DNA of 64,000 nucleotides. Origin: Hyperoodon ampullatus. Taxonomy: Eukaryota; Chordata; Mammalia; Artiodactyla; Ziphiidae. The translations under genes and the position numbers were made by a program. Each line of letters starts with the position of its first letter. Position 1 is the first letter of the stretch. Shown piece by piece: positions 63,237 through 64,000 of the stretch. The stretch is from positions 620,001 through 684,000 of the forward strand of contig CATKHW010000422.1 in NCBI GenBank assembly GCA_949752795.1. Direction: 5' to 3'. The notes under the pieces were generated by a model that worked only from the letters and a program-made list of their open reading frames with translations, searched no databases and was not told the DNA's origin.

Positions 63237-64000
63237 CTGGGAAATTCTTTACAATTCCTTCGGGGTCTCTAATGAAACCTGGAATGACCCTATTTACAAC
63301 GACAGCTGGATGTGGCATAAGGCTGGACACTTGGGACTGAGAGGATTGGTGAGATTGGGTGAGCAAATGCAGACCCTTTAAAGCAATAATGCATGGCACC
63401 CATTCCATGGGTCCCAACTCTCCAGGTTGAAGGGAATATTACTACAGTTATAACATGTACCGGAAACCTAGAGAACGGACACACTGTGAATACGAAAGGT
63501 TTCTAAAACTCAGCGAATAGTCCCTCTCCTGGTGCTCCGGTTTGAATTTCCATCTGCTTTCCTATCAACCTCCCAACTTGGAGAGACAGCCCCTTTAACC
63601 TCCTGGTTCACACAGGTTGCCAATTTTGCAGAGGATGAAAGGGAAGAGGGAGAACCAATGAGAGAGTAGCTGTTAGGCATTTGGACAGGCACATAGCACT
63701 GTAATTTCCCGGCAGGAAGAAGAATTAACCAAAGTCTCAGCCCCCCACCGGGAACCAGTATAGGTCCTGAACCAAAATTTTGGACTTGCGGTCAGCTCAC
63801 CAAAAACGAGTTGAAAAATGGAGCTCAGGGGCACAGCAATTCACAAACTGGCCGAGTAATAAAGGACAACTATCGTCCAAAAATCTGTTGAGGGAAGGCA
63901 ACGAGGCGGACTTGAAAGCGAGGCAGAATAGCAGGAAACAGATTTCAAGAGGTACGTTGGAATCGCCTTTAAAGCACAGGAAGAGGGGCACAACTTCGAC
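62583..64000 (+). repeat. Satellite monomer 37, partial (first 1,418 bp)
   Basis: Cut by the window end about ten bases before its palindrome would begin. L1 tail ends at 63236. Same subfamily as monomers 34 and 35. Confidence 0.97.

Larger units (their letters stand above)
1..64000 (+). repeat. Tandem satellite array, ~1,738-bp monomer, 36.8 copies (probable common cetacean satellite)
   Basis: The same ~1.74-kb sequence recurs head to tail from the first to the last base with no foreign insertion and no inversion. Monomer starts, set at GGAATATACCTTGGG, fall at 1, 1740, 3479, 5217 and so on to 62583. Lengths stay within 1,732-1,740 bp because copies differ mostly by substitutions and one- to few-base indels. 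Strand is given as the sense of the L1-derived part. The L1 and mariner-like parts suggest a cetartiodactyl genome, and the unit length fits the common cetacean satellite as I remember it. The tandem structure is seen directly; the family name is recall. Confidence 0.97.

Noticed and set aside
1..64000. An undescribed defence, phage or metabolic gene system
   Set aside because: No frame in the window is longer than about 107 codons, and none shows a protein domain other than the L1 ORF2 trace. The interest here is structural and evolutionary, not enzymatic.
1..64000. tRNA, rRNA or SINE genes inside the monomer
   Set aside because: I looked for tRNA A/B box-like motifs, cloverleaf stems and rRNA stretches in the unassigned segment and found none that were convincing.

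Overview
The window holds no gene. It is one uninterrupted, head-to-tail tandem array of a long satellite repeat: 36 complete monomers of 1,732-1,740 bp (mean about 1,738 bp) plus a final partial one of 1,418 bp. With the phase set at the motif GGAATATACCTTGGG, the first monomer begins at base 1 and both window ends lie inside the array. Copies differ by a few percent by eye. Stops and frame changes sit at different places in different copies, so the many short open frames on both strands are by-products of repetition.

The monomer appears to be a composite. (1) About 880 bp (monomer position ~1517, across the chosen boundary, to ~655 of the next copy) matches the 3' end of a mammalian LINE-1: the degenerate C-terminal end of ORF2, the 3' UTR and an A-rich tail. 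(2) Immediately upstream lies a 74-bp palindrome with no spacer (37-bp arms) whose ends resemble the inverted termini of a cetartiodactyl mariner-type element. (3) The remaining ~770 bp between the A-rich tail and the palindrome is a sequence I do not recognise.

The L1 remnant looks like the artiodactyl/whale lineage. A 1.74-kb tandem unit agrees, from memory, with the common cetacean satellite described by Arnason and colleagues (about 1.74-1.76 kb in most whales, about 1.58 kb in dolphins). The most likely source is therefore heterochromatin of a non-delphinid cetacean. This is recall plus inference, not a database match.

Layout: monomer 1 is the most divergent copy. Monomers 2-7 (1,740-12,173) are a mosaic of local two- and three-monomer relationships. 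From about 13.3 to 32.6 kb there is a three-monomer higher-order repeat (types A-B-C, ~5,217 bp), interrupted by one C/A hybrid monomer that shortens one turn to two monomers. Monomers 20-22 are singletons, one with a local templated rearrangement. From 37,527 to 51,426 a four-monomer block of 6,950 bp is present twice in tandem and nearly identical. The right end (from about 52 kb) is another subfamily with a weak three-monomer echo. The biology visible here is concerted evolution: unequal crossover, gene conversion, CpG decay and upkeep of a large palindrome.
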